This document shows positions 43,582-52,360 of a stretch of 64,000 bases of DNA, piece after piece. The DNA lies in contig NZ_DASZSE010000032.1 of NCBI RefSeq assembly GCF_035548915.1, positions 20,587 to 84,586 on the forward strand, in the 5' to 3' direction. Positions within the stretch are counted from its first letter, which is position 1; every line of letters begins with the position of its first letter. The position numbers and the translations under genes are program-made. The notes beneath the pieces were generated by a model. The model did no database searches, was not told the DNA's origin, and saw only the letters and a list, made by a program, of their open reading frames with translations. The stretch is from Ramlibacter sp035548915 (GTDB lineage: Bacteria; Pseudomonadota; Gammaproteobacteria; Burkholderiales; Burkholderiaceae_C).

Positions 43582-44478
43582 TCAGTTTCCCCCTTCGTAC
43601 CAGTGCAGCTTGCGGCGCAGCGTGTCGAAGTAGCTCCAGCCCTTCGGATGCAGGAAACGCGCCTTGTGCTGCGAGCGGCGCACCGTGATGCGGTCGCCGT
43701 GCAGCAGCGACGCGAGCGACTGCATGTCGAAATTCGCGCTCACGTCGCGGCCGCCCACGACCTCGATCGCGATCTCCGCGCCATCGGGCAGCACGATGGG
43801 CCGGTTCGACAGCGTGTGCGGCGCGATCGGCACGAGCACCCAGCCCGGGATGGCCGGGTGCAGCAGCGGCCCGCCCGCGGAAAGCGCATAGGCCGTGGAG
43901 CCGGTCGGCGAGGCGACGATCACGCCGTCGGCGCGCTGGTTGGCCACGAAGTGCCCGTTCACCTCCACCCGCAGCTCCACCATGCCGGAAGTCGAGCCGC
44001 GGTTCACCACGACGTCGTTCATCGCGAGGGCGTCGAAGACGCAATGGCCGTCGCGCATCACCTGCGCGTGCATGAGCGTGCGGTCGTCCTGCTCGTACTC
44101 CCCGCGCAGCATCGGCGGCAGCACGCTCGCGTACTGGTCGAGTGGGATGTCGGTGATGAAGCCGAGCCGCCCCTGGTTGATGCCCACGAGGGGCACGCCG
44201 AAGCGCGCGAGCTGGCGGCCGATGCCGAGCATCGTGCCGTCGCCGCCCACCACGAGGCCGAGGTCGCATTGGGCGCCGATCGCGGGCACGTCGAGCACCG
44301 GCATTCCGTGGACGCCGGCGTTGGAGGCCGTGTCGCGTTCCAGCACGACCTCGCAGCCCTGCGCCGAGAGGAAGTTCGCGATGTCTTCCAGCGCGGTGCG
44401 TGCGGCCCCGGCGGCGCCCGCGGGCAGGCCCGCGTGGTACTTGCCGATCACGGCCACCTGCCGGAAGATGGAATTCAT
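43582..44478 (-). CDS. nadK: NAD kinase
   Basis: Phosphorylates NAD to NADP, 298 aa. GGDGT motif in LGLVVGGDGTMLGIGR, the conserved MNDVVVNRG and TGSTAYALSAGGP segments are intact. It is the first gene of the nadK-recN-rapZ unit and diverges from hrcA; both promoters must lie in the 84-base gap 44479-44562. Confidence 0.97.
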   Translation of the reverse strand: MNSIFRQVAVIGKYHAGLPAGAAGAARTALEDIANFLSAQGCEVVLERDTASNAGVHGMPVLDVPAIGAQCDLGLVVGGDGTMLGIGRQLARFGVPLVGINQGRLGFITDIPLDQYASVLPPMLRGEYEQDDRTLMHAQVMRDGHCVFDALAMNDVVVNRGSTSGMVELRVEVNGHFVANQRADGVIVASPTGSTAYALSAGGPLLHPAIPGWVLVPIAPHTLSNRPIVLPDGAEIAIEVVGGRDVSANFDMQSLASLLHGDRITVRRSQHKARFLHPKGWSYFDTLRRKLHWYEGGN

Positions 44479-44562
44479 CCGGAAATTACAACATCAAAAC
44501 CCCGAACCCCCGCGGCTAAAATTGCCTGGAGCCCCCTTGGCGAGCGCTTCGGGGGTGCAGCC

Positions 44563-45573
44563 ATGCTCGATGAACGCGCCAAGTTGTTGTTGAAAGCCCT
44601 GATCGAGCGCTACATCGCCGAAGGGCAGCCCGTGGGCTCGCGCACGCTGTCGCGCGCCTCGGGAATGGAGCTGTCTCCCGCGACCATCCGCAACGTGATG
44701 TCCGACCTGGAGGAGCTCGGCCTCGTCGCGAGCCCCCACACCTCGGCCGGGCGGATACCCACCGCGCGCGGCTATCGGCTCTTCGTGGACACGATGCTCA
44801 CGGTGAACCGCGACGAGTTCGCGACGCCGACGCCGGCGCTGCCGCCCGATCAGCCGCAGAAGGTGATCGCGCAGGCGGCGCAGCTTCTTTCCAGCATGTC
44901 GCACTTCGTCGGCGTGGTGGTCGCGCCGCGCCGCAGTTCGGTGTTTCGCCACATCGAGTTCCTGCGCCTGTCGGAAAAGCGCTTTCTCGTGATCATCGTG
45001 TCGCCCGATGGCGACGTGCAAAACCGCGTGGTGCAGACTGCCGTCGACTACACGCAGCAGCAGCTGCAGGAAGCGGCGAACTATCTGAATGCGAACTACG
45101 CGGGCCTCACGATCGAGGAGGTGCGTGCGCGCCTCAGGACGGAAGTGGAGCAGCTGCGCGGCGAGATCGTGACGCTCATGGAGACGGCGGTGCAGGCGGG
45201 CACGCAGGCCTTCACGGAGTCGCAGGAGGAAGTCGTGATCTCGGGCGAGCGCAATCTGCTTGCCGTGGCCGACTTTTCGAGCGACATGTCGCACCTGCGC
45301 CGGGCCTTCGAGCTGTTCGAGCAGAAGACGCAGCTCATGCGCCTGCTGGACGTGTCGAGTCAGGCGGAGGGCGTGCGCATCTTCATCGGCGGCGAAAGCC
45401 AGGTGGTGCCGTTCGAGGAGCTGTCGGTCGTGAGCGCGCCGTACGAAGTGAACGGGCAGGTGGTGGGCACGCTGGGCGTGATCGGGCCGACGCGCATGCC
45501 GTACGACCGCATGATCCAGATCGTGGACATCACGGCGCGGCTCGTGAGCAACGCGCTGTCGCACAACAAGTGA
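44563..45573 (+). CDS. hrcA: Heat-inducible transcription repressor HrcA
   Basis: Repressor that binds CIRCE and is released when GroEL is titrated by unfolded proteins, 336 aa. It shows the winged-helix N-terminus (GSRTLSRASGMELSPATIRN, SDLEELGLVASPHTSAGRIPT) and the C-terminal GPTRMPYDR signature. TAAAAT at 44517-44522 is a plausible -10. No CIRCE is seen upstream of hrcA itself, but a perfect one lies before rpoH at 15215. The next gene overlaps its stop. Confidence 0.97.
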   Translation: MLDERAKLLLKALIERYIAEGQPVGSRTLSRASGMELSPATIRNVMSDLEELGLVASPHTSAGRIPTARGYRLFVDTMLTVNRDEFATPTPALPPDQPQKVIAQAAQLLSSMSHFVGVVVAPRRSSVFRHIEFLRLSEKRFLVIIVSPDGDVQNRVVQTAVDYTQQQLQEAANYLNANYAGLTIEEVRARLRTEVEQLRGEIVTLMETAVQAGTQAFTESQEEVVISGERNLLAVADFSSDMSHLRRAFELFEQKTQLMRLLDVSSQAEGVRIFIGGESQVVPFEELSVVSAPYEVNGQVVGTLGVIGPTRMPYDRMIQIVDITARLVSNALSHNK

Positions 45574-46334
45574 CGCAGCCGCGGCTCTTCGCGATCGTGC
45601 CCGGATTCGGCGAGCCGCACACGGCGCACAAGGAAGAGATCCTGCGCGGCAACCTGGCCGTGTTCGGTCGTTCGTTTGCCGAGCGGCTGGTTCGCGTCTG
45701 CTGCTACACGCCGGGCTACCGGTTGCCGGGTGACCTGCAGCCGGCCGTGGACGCGGTCTACGAGCCCGGGATCGTGGGGCATTTCCTGCTGAAGCATGCG
45801 CACCCCGAGGAGATCGGCAAGCTTGGTGCGACGCACGTGGCGATCGTGCTGGATGACGTGGAACTGCTGCCGGGAGTCGACCTGGGGCTGATGCTGAAGG
45901 TGATGGCGGGGATCGGCGCGAACATCGCGTCGCCGGCGCTGCCGGCGGAGCCGCCGCATTTCTGGAAGTACATGATGCGCGAGGCGGATCGCCCGCCGGG
46001 CGCGGTGGTCGTGTCGACTTGCTGCGAGCTCTTTTGCTATCTGATGACGCTCGAAGACTATCGGAGGTATTTCCTTGGCCTGGACGTGACCAACCCGTGG
46101 TGCTGGGGTGTGGACCTGACGCTGCATCGTGTGCGGGGGCTGAAGGCCGCGATCTTCAACGACATGGTGATGCGGCACTGGTACCGCGGCGCGGGGGAGA
46201 ACAACGGGGCGCTGGCTCAGGAGGCGGCGTACTACGCGCGGCGGGGGCTTACGAAGCAGGAGCTCGTCGGGTCGCAGCGGTTGGAGATGATGCAGTACAA
46301 GGTGATGGACGGGCCGGGCGATAATCGGCCGTGA
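45570..46334 (+). CDS. Unrecognised protein coupled to hrcA
   Basis: A 254-aa soluble protein starting at a GTG that overlaps the hrcA stop. I do not recognise the family. Features: an N-terminal alpha/beta segment (LFAIVPGFGEPH), an acidic DDVE after a hydrophobic strand (HVAIVLDDVELLPG), a Cys pair (STCCELFCYL) and a conserved-looking NPWCWGVDLTLHRV. The strand-DDVE plus later W/GVD pattern is reminiscent of GT-A glycosyltransferases, but this is a guess. Codon use matches the chromosome. It is the last core gene before the island. Confidence 0.5.
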   Translation: MTQPRLFAIVPGFGEPHTAHKEEILRGNLAVFGRSFAERLVRVCCYTPGYRLPGDLQPAVDAVYEPGIVGHFLLKHAHPEEIGKLGATHVAIVLDDVELLPGVDLGLMLKVMAGIGANIASPALPAEPPHFWKYMMREADRPPGAVVVSTCCELFCYLMTLEDYRRYFLGLDVTNPWCWGVDLTLHRVRGLKAAIFNDMVMRHWYRGAGENNGALAQEAAYYARRGLTKQELVGSQRLEMMQYKVMDGPGDNRP

Positions 46335-46336
46335 AG

Positions 46337-46379
46337 GGGGCGTTAGCTCAGTTGGTTAGAGCAGGGGACTCATAATCCC
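46337..46379 (+). pseudogene. Truncated tRNA(CAU) gene, 5' half; island attachment site
   Basis: An acceptor strand GGGGCGT, D-arm, five-base anticodon stem GGGGA and anticodon loop CTCATAA (CAU at 46371-46373) are followed by TCCC; then tRNA homology stops and no T-arm exists. GATAAT at 46320-46325 is a plausible promoter -10. Over 37 bases it differs from the 5' exon of the complete tRNA at 60713 at two positions (tRNA positions 4 and 28). The break in the anticodon stem-loop beside a tyrosine recombinase gene marks it as attL. It cannot make a functional tRNA as it stands. Confidence 0.88.
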
Positions 46380-46622
46380 AATTTGCACCGTCACATTTTG
46401 CGCTTTTCCATCGAATTGACTAAGCAGCGCATTTGTTCGTTGCTACATTTCTTGTAGCGCCTCTCGCCCGCACACCCGTTGCACACCGCGCAGCGCGAAA
46501 GTACGCTTTTGCTGCGGCACTTTTTTCTTACCTGCACTTCGCGCCCTGGACGGATTTGTAGGTTTCGCCGTGCGTCGAACACGGCAAACATCCTTGCCGC
46601 ACACGACATATTAGGGACAGCG

Positions 46623-47909
46623 GTGGCGGAACTGATACCAGTGATCGAAGGACGCGCTGTGATTTACAGACGCGACCGAAGCAGCAAATGGCAATGCCGG
46701 TACAAGCTCAACGACAACAAATGGCGTCGAAAGAGCACCGGCCAATCCGATGTCGGTGAGGCGAAGAGGGCGGCAACGCGGATTTACTACGAGGGCGAGT
46801 ACAAGCAGGCGAACAAATTGCCCGTTGATCAACGGCGATTCGGCTCGGTCGCTGACGCCGCGTCCAAGCAGCTACAGGCGTCGCTCGACGACGGCACCGG
46901 GAAGTCTGTGTACCGGTCATACATCTTCGCGATCAAGAACTATCTAAAACCATTCTTCGGAGCGCACACGCTCGACAACCTAACACCTGCGTTGCTGAAG
47001 GAGTTCGACGAGTGGAGGCTGAAGAAGCTAGGGCACGAGCCGAAGGCCAGCACGATCACCACCCACAATAGCGCGATGAACAGGGTGCTCGATCTAGCCG
47101 AACAACATGGCTGGATGACGACAGCAGTACGACCGGTTCTCAAGAACAAAGGTGAAAAGAGCCAAGCCAGACCAGCGTTCACCTACGAAGAATTCGACAG
47201 TCTCGTGCGGACCATCCTCCCAACCTGGATCACGCAGGGTAGAACCAGCAAGAGCAAGATGATGCGCGAACTGCTACGCGACTACATCCTCGTTCTCGCC
47301 AACACTGGCATTCGGCATGGAACAGAAGCCTATAACCTTAAGTGGCGGCATATCGGCTGGCACATCAAGGACGGAGAGCGCTATCTCCTCTTGAGGGTCG
47401 ACGGAAAAACTGGCGAACGAAGCGCGATCGCGCGCAGAGGTACAGAGACCTTCCTTCGCCGACTGCAACTTCGTTTCCCAGAATTTCAATCTCTCTCGTT
47501 CGACGAGTTGCTCGCTCGCCGGATTGACGAGTACGTGTTTCGACTGGCGGACGGTACGCGCACGACCAACCTGAACCAGCCCTTCGAGGTCCTGATGCGG
47601 GAAAGCGGGCTGGCTGTAGGTGTGTCGAGCGAAACGCCAAGGACGCTCTATAGCCTGCGGCATATGTATGCCACCTTCATGCTCATGGACGGCACGGCTA
47701 TTCACGATCTCGCACGACAAATGGGAACGAGCGTGCAGATGATCGAGCAGCACTACAGCAAGATCACCCCAGAGCTGGTGCCCGAGAAATTCGCGGGCCC
47801 AAAACGGGTATCACGGGTGCCCAAGCGGCGGGACTCCTCACTCGCCCACGTTGAATCGACGCAAACGCCGACGCCACCAACCAGACCAAGGCTGCGGCTT
47901 GTGAAATGA
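46623..47909 (+). CDS. Tyrosine recombinase (island integrase)
   Basis: Site-specific recombinase of 428 aa that probably integrates the island at the anticodon loop of the adjacent tRNA gene. A SAM-like core-binding domain (about 75-175) precedes the catalytic domain with R231 (NTGIRHGTE), the box II R346-H347 (YSLRHMYAT, where the first His is Tyr) and nucleophile Y378 (EQHYSK). GTG 46623 is chosen: AGGGA lies five bases upstream and the family-like sequence starts there. Codon use is less GC-biased than the chromosome. Confidence 0.92.
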   Translation: MAELIPVIEGRAVIYRRDRSSKWQCRYKLNDNKWRRKSTGQSDVGEAKRAATRIYYEGEYKQANKLPVDQRRFGSVADAASKQLQASLDDGTGKSVYRSYIFAIKNYLKPFFGAHTLDNLTPALLKEFDEWRLKKLGHEPKASTITTHNSAMNRVLDLAEQHGWMTTAVRPVLKNKGEKSQARPAFTYEEFDSLVRTILPTWITQGRTSKSKMMRELLRDYILVLANTGIRHGTEAYNLKWRHIGWHIKDGERYLLLRVDGKTGERSAIARRGTETFLRRLQLRFPEFQSLSFDELLARRIDEYVFRLADGTRTTNLNQPFEVLMRESGLAVGVSSETPRTLYSLRHMYATFMLMDGTAIHDLARQMGTSVQMIEQHYSKITPELVPEKFAGPKRVSRVPKRRDSSLAHVESTQTPTPPTRPRLRLVK

Positions 47910-48785
47910 TCACCTGGCGTCACTTCGTCTAGAGCCACCAGAGATACGTTGCTTCTTCGGAGGCGCGCATCTCGGAAACGAGTGCGATGCTGCTGCCTCA
48001 ATGAGCTTGAGCGCGCGGTTGTAAGCCCTTTTCGCCTCCTGTCCCAGGCCTTGCCTATCTGAGACATCGCGCGTAACCGTGCGGCCCTTCGCAACGCGCT
48101 CGATCATGCCTGCGCGAATGGCGACTTCTGGCCACGACACCTCATACCTTGTTCGCTCGGTGATGGTGCCGTCGCGGTTCCTGCGCGAGAACGCAGTTCC
48201 CTTGTCCATTTCAGTACGGATTCGATAAACCTTGAGGTCGGTCCGGAGCGCCTGCTCTTTGACCACGCCACGCACCTGATAGCGACACTTGGAACTGAAT
48301 GTCTGGCCAGCGGGTGGCTCAATGAGAAGCGGGAGCACGTGAGCGGAAAACTGCTTAAGAGCTTCAGCAGATGAGATCCCGAGAGGCACGCGCAGGTTGA
48401 CCACGTCTCTCCGGCCGAAAGGGGCAAGCTCTTCACAGTTTGTCGAGACGCCCATCAGCCAGCGGCGTTTCGGTTCGCAGAAGTGGAACATCGTTCGTCC
48501 CCACCATTGCCAGAACGTACACCGCCGAACGTCACCCAGATCTCGAAATAGCTTGTCGAAGACAGTGTTGCCACTGCCGCGCCGTTCGCAGGCCTCTCGA
48601 TAGTCTGAATTCTCACGCAGGCACACAAACCACCAGTAATAGACGCTGCGGGTGATTGACCGCGGCGGATTCTGTTCGTCGTAGTTGCGTCCGTTCGGGA
48701 AAAGTGGGGGAGGTGACGCGAACCGAAGTGTGCCGATGCCCAGTGACGTTTCACTGACCGGCAAGGGGTTGATGGCGAGTTTCAT
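47910..48785 (-). CDS. Unrecognised island protein, 291 aa
   Basis: No family recognised. The sequence is soluble and rich in aromatic residues in the first half (YYWWFVCLREN, CTFWQWWGRTMFHFCEPKRRW) and ends in a basic tail (APPKKQRISGGSRR). Its stop abuts the integrase stop, so the two genes converge. No ribosome binding site is obvious before the ATG at 48785. It could be an accessory protein of the mobile element; nothing in the sequence shows what it does. Confidence 0.55.
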   Translation of the reverse strand: MKLAINPLPVSETSLGIGTLRFASPPPLFPNGRNYDEQNPPRSITRSVYYWWFVCLRENSDYREACERRGSGNTVFDKLFRDLGDVRRCTFWQWWGRTMFHFCEPKRRWLMGVSTNCEELAPFGRRDVVNLRVPLGISSAEALKQFSAHVLPLLIEPPAGQTFSSKCRYQVRGVVKEQALRTDLKVYRIRTEMDKGTAFSRRNRDGTITERTRYEVSWPEVAIRAGMIERVAKGRTVTRDVSDRQGLGQEAKRAYNRALKLIEAAASHSFPRCAPPKKQRISGGSRRSDAR

Positions 48786-48913
48786 GATTAGCAGCAGATA
48801 GAACAGGGCGAGGCAAAAGCTACTTCAAGCAGCGCAGCGAAGTGTGGACGATTTCTCCACCCAAAGCGCTCGCTGCGGGGCGTCAACCACTATTTGAAAA
48901 AGGGCACCAAGAA

Positions 48914-49768
48914 ATGGTCAAGCTCAATGAAATCGCAAAACTCGCCGTCAAAAAAAATGACGAGTGGAGCAAACCTGTCGAACGGGGTCCGGAAATTGAC
49001 AAAGCTGCCGACGAATTTGTCGATGCGGCTAGGAAGATCCTGAATGAAGCCGGATCAGTCGAGGGCGAGCTGGATAACCCGCGCGGCCACAAGGAGCTCT
49101 ACAGCTTGCTCGGAAAGATGTGGGGACTGGTGCGAGCCGTCGACGAGTCACCCGCTCGCCTTGAGGTCATTGCACGCGTCAAGGCGGAATTGAAAGCTGC
49201 CGACATCGGCTTCGATGAAAAGGCACCCTTCTCGAAACTTCTTCTCCGATTCTCTTTCCGGGGCAAGCGTCGGCAGCTCGCCCATGTCTACGGGCGAGTG
49301 TTCGAGCAGGCTAGGCGGAAGAACATCGAGCCGGCCGAACTTGCGGAAGAAATCGAGAATGCGAAGGGCATTCAGAAATTCGCGAGAACGGTCGAGCAGG
49401 AGGATGAGGAAAAGAGACGAAAGGCAGCAGAGAAGGCGCGGGTCGCTGCAATGGCAAAGCTGGTGGAATCGTTGGCGGATGCGAACGGCGTTGTCGTCGA
49501 ATGGGCTGACGACCCGTTGAAGGCTGGGGCTGGTGAATCCGCGCAGTTCGCCGTGTTCGTCGGTCTTCAGCAGGGTGATGGTCGGTATGCGCTGGGGATA
49601 TGTGCAGATGTGGGGCAGTCACAAGAAACGACACTCATCAAGTGGCTCTTGACTGCATATAAGAAGGCCAGCACTGAGGCGATCGTCGCGGAGGCCGAAG
49701 CGCTGGCGGGCCTAGGCGGGGCCGAAGAGATGATGAACGCAACCGGGTCTGTCGAGGTGGCCCAATGA
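48914..49768 (+). CDS. Unrecognised helical island protein, 284 aa
   Basis: Mostly charged helices: an N-terminal helix rich in K/E, a middle region with RFSFRGKRRQLAHVYGRVFEQARR and a strongly coiled-coil segment (EQEDEEKRRKAAEKARVAAM), then a small alpha/beta C-terminal part (SAQFAVFVGLQQGDGRYALGI). No catalytic motif is recognised. ATG 48914 begins just before the first conserved-looking helix. The next gene starts inside its stop (ATGA). Confidence 0.6.
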   Translation: MVKLNEIAKLAVKKNDEWSKPVERGPEIDKAADEFVDAARKILNEAGSVEGELDNPRGHKELYSLLGKMWGLVRAVDESPARLEVIARVKAELKAADIGFDEKAPFSKLLLRFSFRGKRRQLAHVYGRVFEQARRKNIEPAELAEEIENAKGIQKFARTVEQEDEEKRRKAAEKARVAAMAKLVESLADANGVVVEWADDPLKAGAGESAQFAVFVGLQQGDGRYALGICADVGQSQETTLIKWLLTAYKKASTEAIVAEAEALAGLGGAEEMMNATGSVEVAQ

Positions 49769-50115
49769 GTCCGCGTTGTGGACGTGTCATCAACAGCCCC
49801 GATCAAATGACGAGCGCCTTCACTCAGGCCGTTCACGACTTCGAAGCGCGGATGGCCGACGAAGCACGCAGACACTTGCGGCGCTGGCTGAATCATGCAG
49901 GCGGTGCGTCCTTCGAAGAGGCAGTCGAGTGGGTTCTAGATGCCGACCTTTCGCAAGCCTTCCAGAACGTTAGGAGCGGCAGCGGCGCGAGTGCGATAAG
50001 GCTCGCGGTCGAACAGCTCCGCGCGCATGTGGAAGCTGAGGGTTACAGCGACTGGAGAGGGGGAGAGCTGCGACGCGTCATTGCCGCGCAGGTGCAGGAG
50101 TACCTTGACCTCTGA
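49765..50115 (+). CDS. Small unrecognised island protein coupled to the preceding gene
   Basis: A 116-aa, probably all-helical protein (FEARMADEARRHLRRWLNHAG, AIRLAVEQLRAHVEAEG). Its ATG overlaps the upstream stop as ATGA, so the two are translated together; a second ATG at 49807 would give 102 aa. No family recognised. Confidence 0.55.
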   Translation: MSPRCGRVINSPDQMTSAFTQAVHDFEARMADEARRHLRRWLNHAGGASFEEAVEWVLDADLSQAFQNVRSGSGASAIRLAVEQLRAHVEAEGYSDWRGGELRRVIAAQVQEYLDL

Positions 50116-50161
50116 CGAGCGCTGCATGCCCCGGCTATTCGTTCTGCGACGGTGCTGCACT

Positions 50162-50737
50162 CTAGGCTAGTTCGATTGCTTTCCTCAACATGTCGTCGTT
50201 GGCATCGACGTAGCCGATCGTCGTGCTGATGTTGCGGTGGCCCATCGCCCGCATCAGCACTCGTACTCCCACACCCTTCGATGCCAACGTAGTTGCGAAC
50301 GTGCGCCGCCCGCTATGGCTACTTGCGCCGTCGATCCCTGCCGCTTTGTACAGCCCGAAGAAGAACTGGGCCAAGGTGTTGGCAGTGAATCCTCGAAGTG
50401 GATTCTTCTGCGTGTAGAACAGGGCGCGCTCTGGATTGTGCGAAGGAACTGCGCGCAGGTACGTGGCGATCTCCTTTCGCACCCGCTCTGAAAGAAACAC
50501 TGTGCGTGAGTGGCGTCCTTTCGTCTGTTCTGCGCTGAGGACGAGCGTTTCTCGTACGGCGCCATCTGCAGCCACTACGTCGCTGCAGCGCAGTGCGGCC
50601 ACTTCACCAACCCGCAGCCCTGCCCAATGCGTCAGCAGTAGCATTGCCCTGTTGCGCGCTGCGTGTTTCCGTGTCGCTATGTGATCCAACACCCGGCGCA
50701 GCTCTGTCGGCGTGAGCGTCTTTGCCTTTTTCGTCAT
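50162..50737 (-). CDS. Catalytic-domain-only tyrosine recombinase
   Basis: A 191-aa recombinase without a core-binding N-terminal domain. All catalytic elements are visible: Arg in GLRVGEVAAL, Lys in the QTKGRHSRTV hairpin, H-x-x-R in HSGRRTFATTL, the GHRNISTT box and the Tyr in IGYVDAND. The size resembles FimB/FimE invertases, but such short recombinases also occur on mobile elements. GGAG lies six bases before the ATG at 50737. It may act on an inversion or a second integration event; no invertible repeat pair was seen near it. Confidence 0.85.
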   Translation of the reverse strand: MTKKAKTLTPTELRRVLDHIATRKHAARNRAMLLLTHWAGLRVGEVAALRCSDVVAADGAVRETLVLSAEQTKGRHSRTVFLSERVRKEIATYLRAVPSHNPERALFYTQKNPLRGFTANTLAQFFFGLYKAAGIDGASSHSGRRTFATTLASKGVGVRVLMRAMGHRNISTTIGYVDANDDMLRKAIELA

Positions 50738-50749
50738 GTGCAGCTCCAA

Positions 50750-51116
50750 ATCAAAATAAATACAGAGCTGCAGTGTGTTTTCTTTGATGCGTGATGGGCA
50801 ACCGAGCCAAGGGTGAACGCCGATCCCAAGAAGATCAATGACTTAACCCAGAAATCACACAGAATGCGTATTCCATTTGATTTCTTCGCTCGTGGCGCGC
50901 ATGCCACGAACCGCCTAGCAAGCCCTACAAGCTATTTAGCGGCGCCCCCGCTACCCAGCCCTGTGCGCCGGTGCGATCGCGTGCTGTAGGTGCCCTGTAA
51001 CGTGCGCGAGGAACTGGAGCCGCAGTGCCCGAAAATGGGTCCTGCGCCCGAAAATTTCCAGCGCGCAAAAAATCGCGGTGGAGTACTTATCGTTTCTGGC
51101 TGGTGATTTGGCGCCG
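50750..51116. other. Non-coding stretch with small repeats between recombinase and nuclease genes
   Basis: No convincing gene in 367 bases. It contains an inverted repeat CGTGGC/GCCACG (50891-50908) and two direct copies of GCCCGAAAAT (51027-51036 and 51046-51055) spaced 19 bases, about two helical turns, which could be protein-binding sites or recombination arm sites. Confidence 0.4.
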
Positions 51117-51623
51117 TTACTCGGCTGCGCGCGCCCGCACGTAACGCAGAATGTCCACGATGTTGTGAGCAATCGAGGATGACTGATGTTCTCCCTTTCC
51201 CTCGATCAAATCTTCGAGCACTTCTCGGTACCGGACCACTCGCACACCAAGTTCGCCCATGAGTGCTAGCTCTGACTCCTCCCTAACCTCCGCGCATACA
51301 AGCACGAACTGCCAGTCAGCTCCTGGCAGTAGTTGATTGCGCTTCTGTCGCTTGCGTTCGCTGGTGAACTTCTTGGACACCCACTGCTCGACCCCTGCGC
51401 GTACTTCTTCGTCGGATCGCCGGCGTGCATTCGTGTCACCGCCGATGTAGCCCATTGGCCTGAAACTCACTTGGGTTTCGACGTGCCAGCAAACAGGTGC
51501 TGTGCTGTCATAGCGGACGCAGAGGAAGTCGATCTCATCTAGGCCAAGCTTGATGCCTCGCATCGTGAAAAACCTCTGCTTGTTGAGCCACTGCTCCACC
51601 AGTTCTTCGTCCAGCAACGCCAT
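51117..51623 (-). CDS. PD-(D/E)XK nuclease-like protein
   Basis: A 168-aa protein with a pattern typical of the PD-(D/E)XK fold: an N-terminal helix, then GLDEIDFLCVRYD (candidate Asp) and after 13 or so residues the strand HVETQVSF (E-x-Q). Later strands LLPGADWQFVLVCAEV and RVVRYREVLEDLI fit the core. Start ATG 51623 is chosen because GGGAAG lies upstream; an ATG at 51653 is also in frame. It may be a restriction or repair nuclease; family unnamed. Confidence 0.5.
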   Translation of the reverse strand: MALLDEELVEQWLNKQRFFTMRGIKLGLDEIDFLCVRYDSTAPVCWHVETQVSFRPMGYIGGDTNARRRSDEEVRAGVEQWVSKKFTSERKRQKRNQLLPGADWQFVLVCAEVREESELALMGELGVRVVRYREVLEDLIEGKGEHQSSSIAHNIVDILRYVRARAAE

Positions 51624-51732
51624 CGCGTCTTCCCTTCGTCTTTGCTTGAGCAATTTTAGGCAAAGCTCCAGCTCTACTCGTCCCTTGACGAATAGAACAA
51701 GAATGCGGATTGTCGGGAGCGTCGTAGCTAAC

Positions 51733-52260
51733 TTAGTCTGCTTCGAGCGCGGAGTGTGGAATCTGCGTGTTGCGCACGTCCCACGTGCCTAGGTTGCCTG
51801 AATGTGCCTCTTTCGTGATGTACCGTAGCCAGCCTGTCTCTGCCTGATTTCTTTCAACGAGAAAAAGGCGATCCGTCGTGAGCATCTCTTGCTTCGACCA
51901 GCACTCAGCGAACACTTGCCGCAATTTGTCCGTCGTGAGCTGGGAGGGGATGTTCCCCAACGCGAAGTTGTAGTGGATGGTCATGCGCGGATCTTGCCCG
52001 CACCCACCTTCAATGGTCGTGAGCATCAAAGGGCCGTATTGATCGGGCTTCCGAAGCGCCTTCATCCCGTAGAGGCGCTGGCTGAAGCGGCGCCGGAACA
52101 AATGGCACGCCTGCTGTAGCTGCTCCAGCGTGCGTTCCATCTGTCGCGCGTCCATGTTGTAGGCGCGTACAGTGGTATGAGCGACTGCGATGTGGGTGAT
52201 GTGCTCGTCGTACTGGTAGAAGAAGTCCGTGATGTCTTGCGCGCTCGTTTTTCTCATCAT
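51733..52260 (-). CDS. Unrecognised island protein, 175 aa
   Basis: Soluble protein with mixed alpha/beta content. Two stretches recall HUH replication or mobilisation proteins only loosely: a hydrophobic strand with His (MTIHYNFALG, where a true HUH motif would have a second His) and a later WLRYITKEAHSG with a Tyr-x-x-Lys spacing. That is too weak to assign function. It diverges from the gene at 52361 across a region with two inverted repeats. Confidence 0.5.
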   Translation of the reverse strand: MMRKTSAQDITDFFYQYDEHITHIAVAHTTVRAYNMDARQMERTLEQLQQACHLFRRRFSQRLYGMKALRKPDQYGPLMLTTIEGGCGQDPRMTIHYNFALGNIPSQLTTDKLRQVFAECWSKQEMLTTDRLFLVERNQAETGWLRYITKEAHSGNLGTWDVRNTQIPHSALEAD

Positions 52261-52321
52261 TTATTTAGCGAAACCAAATAAAAGGAGGAAAAATCTTCGG
52301 TTGCTCGGATTCGCAATCCGA
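52260..52321. promoter_or_regulatory. Inverted repeats in a divergent promoter region
   Basis: TTTATTT (52260-52266) is inverted as AAATAAA (52276-52282) with a nine-base spacer, and TCGGATT-CGC-AATCCGA forms a tight hairpin at 52305-52321. They lie between divergently transcribed genes, where a repressor site or small terminator would be expected. The first repeat overlaps the start codon of the minus-strand gene. Confidence 0.4.
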
Positions 52322-52360
52322 AAATAAAGTGCGTTTCCATTCATTCACAGAGGAAAGCGC

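Noticed and set aside
41824..45573. 1249-aa plus-strand frame ending in HrcA
   Set aside because: Everything before 44563 is the antisense of recN and nadK; only the HrcA part is real.
46337..46379. Functional tRNA-Met or tRNA-Ile gene
   Set aside because: No T-arm or 3' acceptor strand follows; position 43 already mismatches the anticodon stem.
51733..52260. Rolling-circle replication initiator
   Set aside because: Only one His of the HUH motif and a loose Tyr-x-x-Lys are present; too weak to call.
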